Shown here one piece after another: positions 6,238-6,303 of a stretch of DNA of 6,303 nucleotides. A program made the translations under genes and the position numbers. The notes beneath the pieces were generated by a model. The model worked only from the letters and a program-made list of their open reading frames with translations, had not been told where the DNA came from and did not search any database. Source of the DNA: JAKBCQ01 sp021807585. Its GTDB lineage: Bacteria; Planctomycetota; Planctomycetia; Isosphaerales; Isosphaeraceae. The DNA lies in assembly GCA_027325115.1 (NCBI GenBank), contig DAHWFG010000290.1:1-6303 (forward strand), in the 5' to 3' direction. Numbering within the stretch: position 1 is the first letter of the stretch; each line of letters opens with the position of its first letter.

Positions 6238-6303
6238 ATGTCGAGCCTGTTGGAGCGGGCGATCGCGAAAGTGAAGCTCCTTCCGGAGACGGAACAGGAT
6301 GCG
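6238..6303 (+). CDS. Start of a small antitoxin-like protein gene (partial)
   Basis: Twenty-two codons are visible before the window ends: MSSLLERAIAKV followed by KLLPETEQDA. The pattern of a short amphipathic helix, then a "LPE-x-EQDA" turn, recalls the N-terminus of small bacterial proteins often annotated as antitoxins or addiction-module proteins next to RelE/ParE-type toxins. I recognise this from general memory of such sequences; no DNA-binding or toxin-binding part is visible yet. If it is correct, a toxin gene should follow directly downstream, often with a short overlap. The strong AGGAG upstream supports the start. It lies divergent from the glycosidase, 38 bases beyond the REPIN-like repeat. 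Confidence 0.75.
   Translation, partial: MSSLLERAIAKVKLLPETEQDA

Overview
The window looks like chromosomal DNA of a planctomycete-type bacterium, possibly an Isosphaera/Gemmata relative. This rests on the proteins (a secreted HEAT-repeat protein with a receiver-like insert, an input-less sigma-54 activator, an exported clan GH-A glycosidase), on GC-rich coding DNA loaded with CGATCG, and on AT-richer intergenic gaps. The placement is an inference from style; no marker gene is present.

Layout. Positions 2-70 hold the last 22 codons of an unidentified plus-strand gene. A 124-base gap follows, with a perfect 14-bp palindrome. Gene 1 (195-2621, +) encodes an 808-residue exported HEAT/TPR-like protein carrying a degenerate CheY-like domain. 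A 216-base gap with a long imperfect hairpin and a purine-rich leader separates it from gene 2 (2838-3950, +), a 370-residue sigma-54 activator made only of an AAA+ domain and a Fis-type helix-turn-helix. Gene 3 (4072-5922, -) converges on gene 2 and encodes a 616-residue exported (beta/alpha)8 glycoside hydrolase with C-terminal beta-sandwich regions; a terminator-like hairpin lies just past its stop. The 315-base divergent gap 5923-6237 has no gene but contains two long imperfect hairpins: 5978-6046, and an 86-bp doublet of inverted REP-like arms at 6114-6199 (REPIN-like). Gene 4 starts at 6238 (+) behind a strong ribosome binding site and runs off the window after 22 codons; its N-terminus resembles small antitoxin-like proteins.

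How the genes relate. Nothing shows that they form one pathway. Genes 1 and 3 act outside the cytoplasm and gene 2 is a cytoplasmic transcription activator; no convincing sigma-54 promoter was found in the window, so its targets are probably elsewhere. I do not see a complete new defence or mobile system. The two points most worth follow-up are the receiver fold placed in an exported protein without its phosphorylation residues, and the REPIN-like element beside a possible toxin-antitoxin gene.
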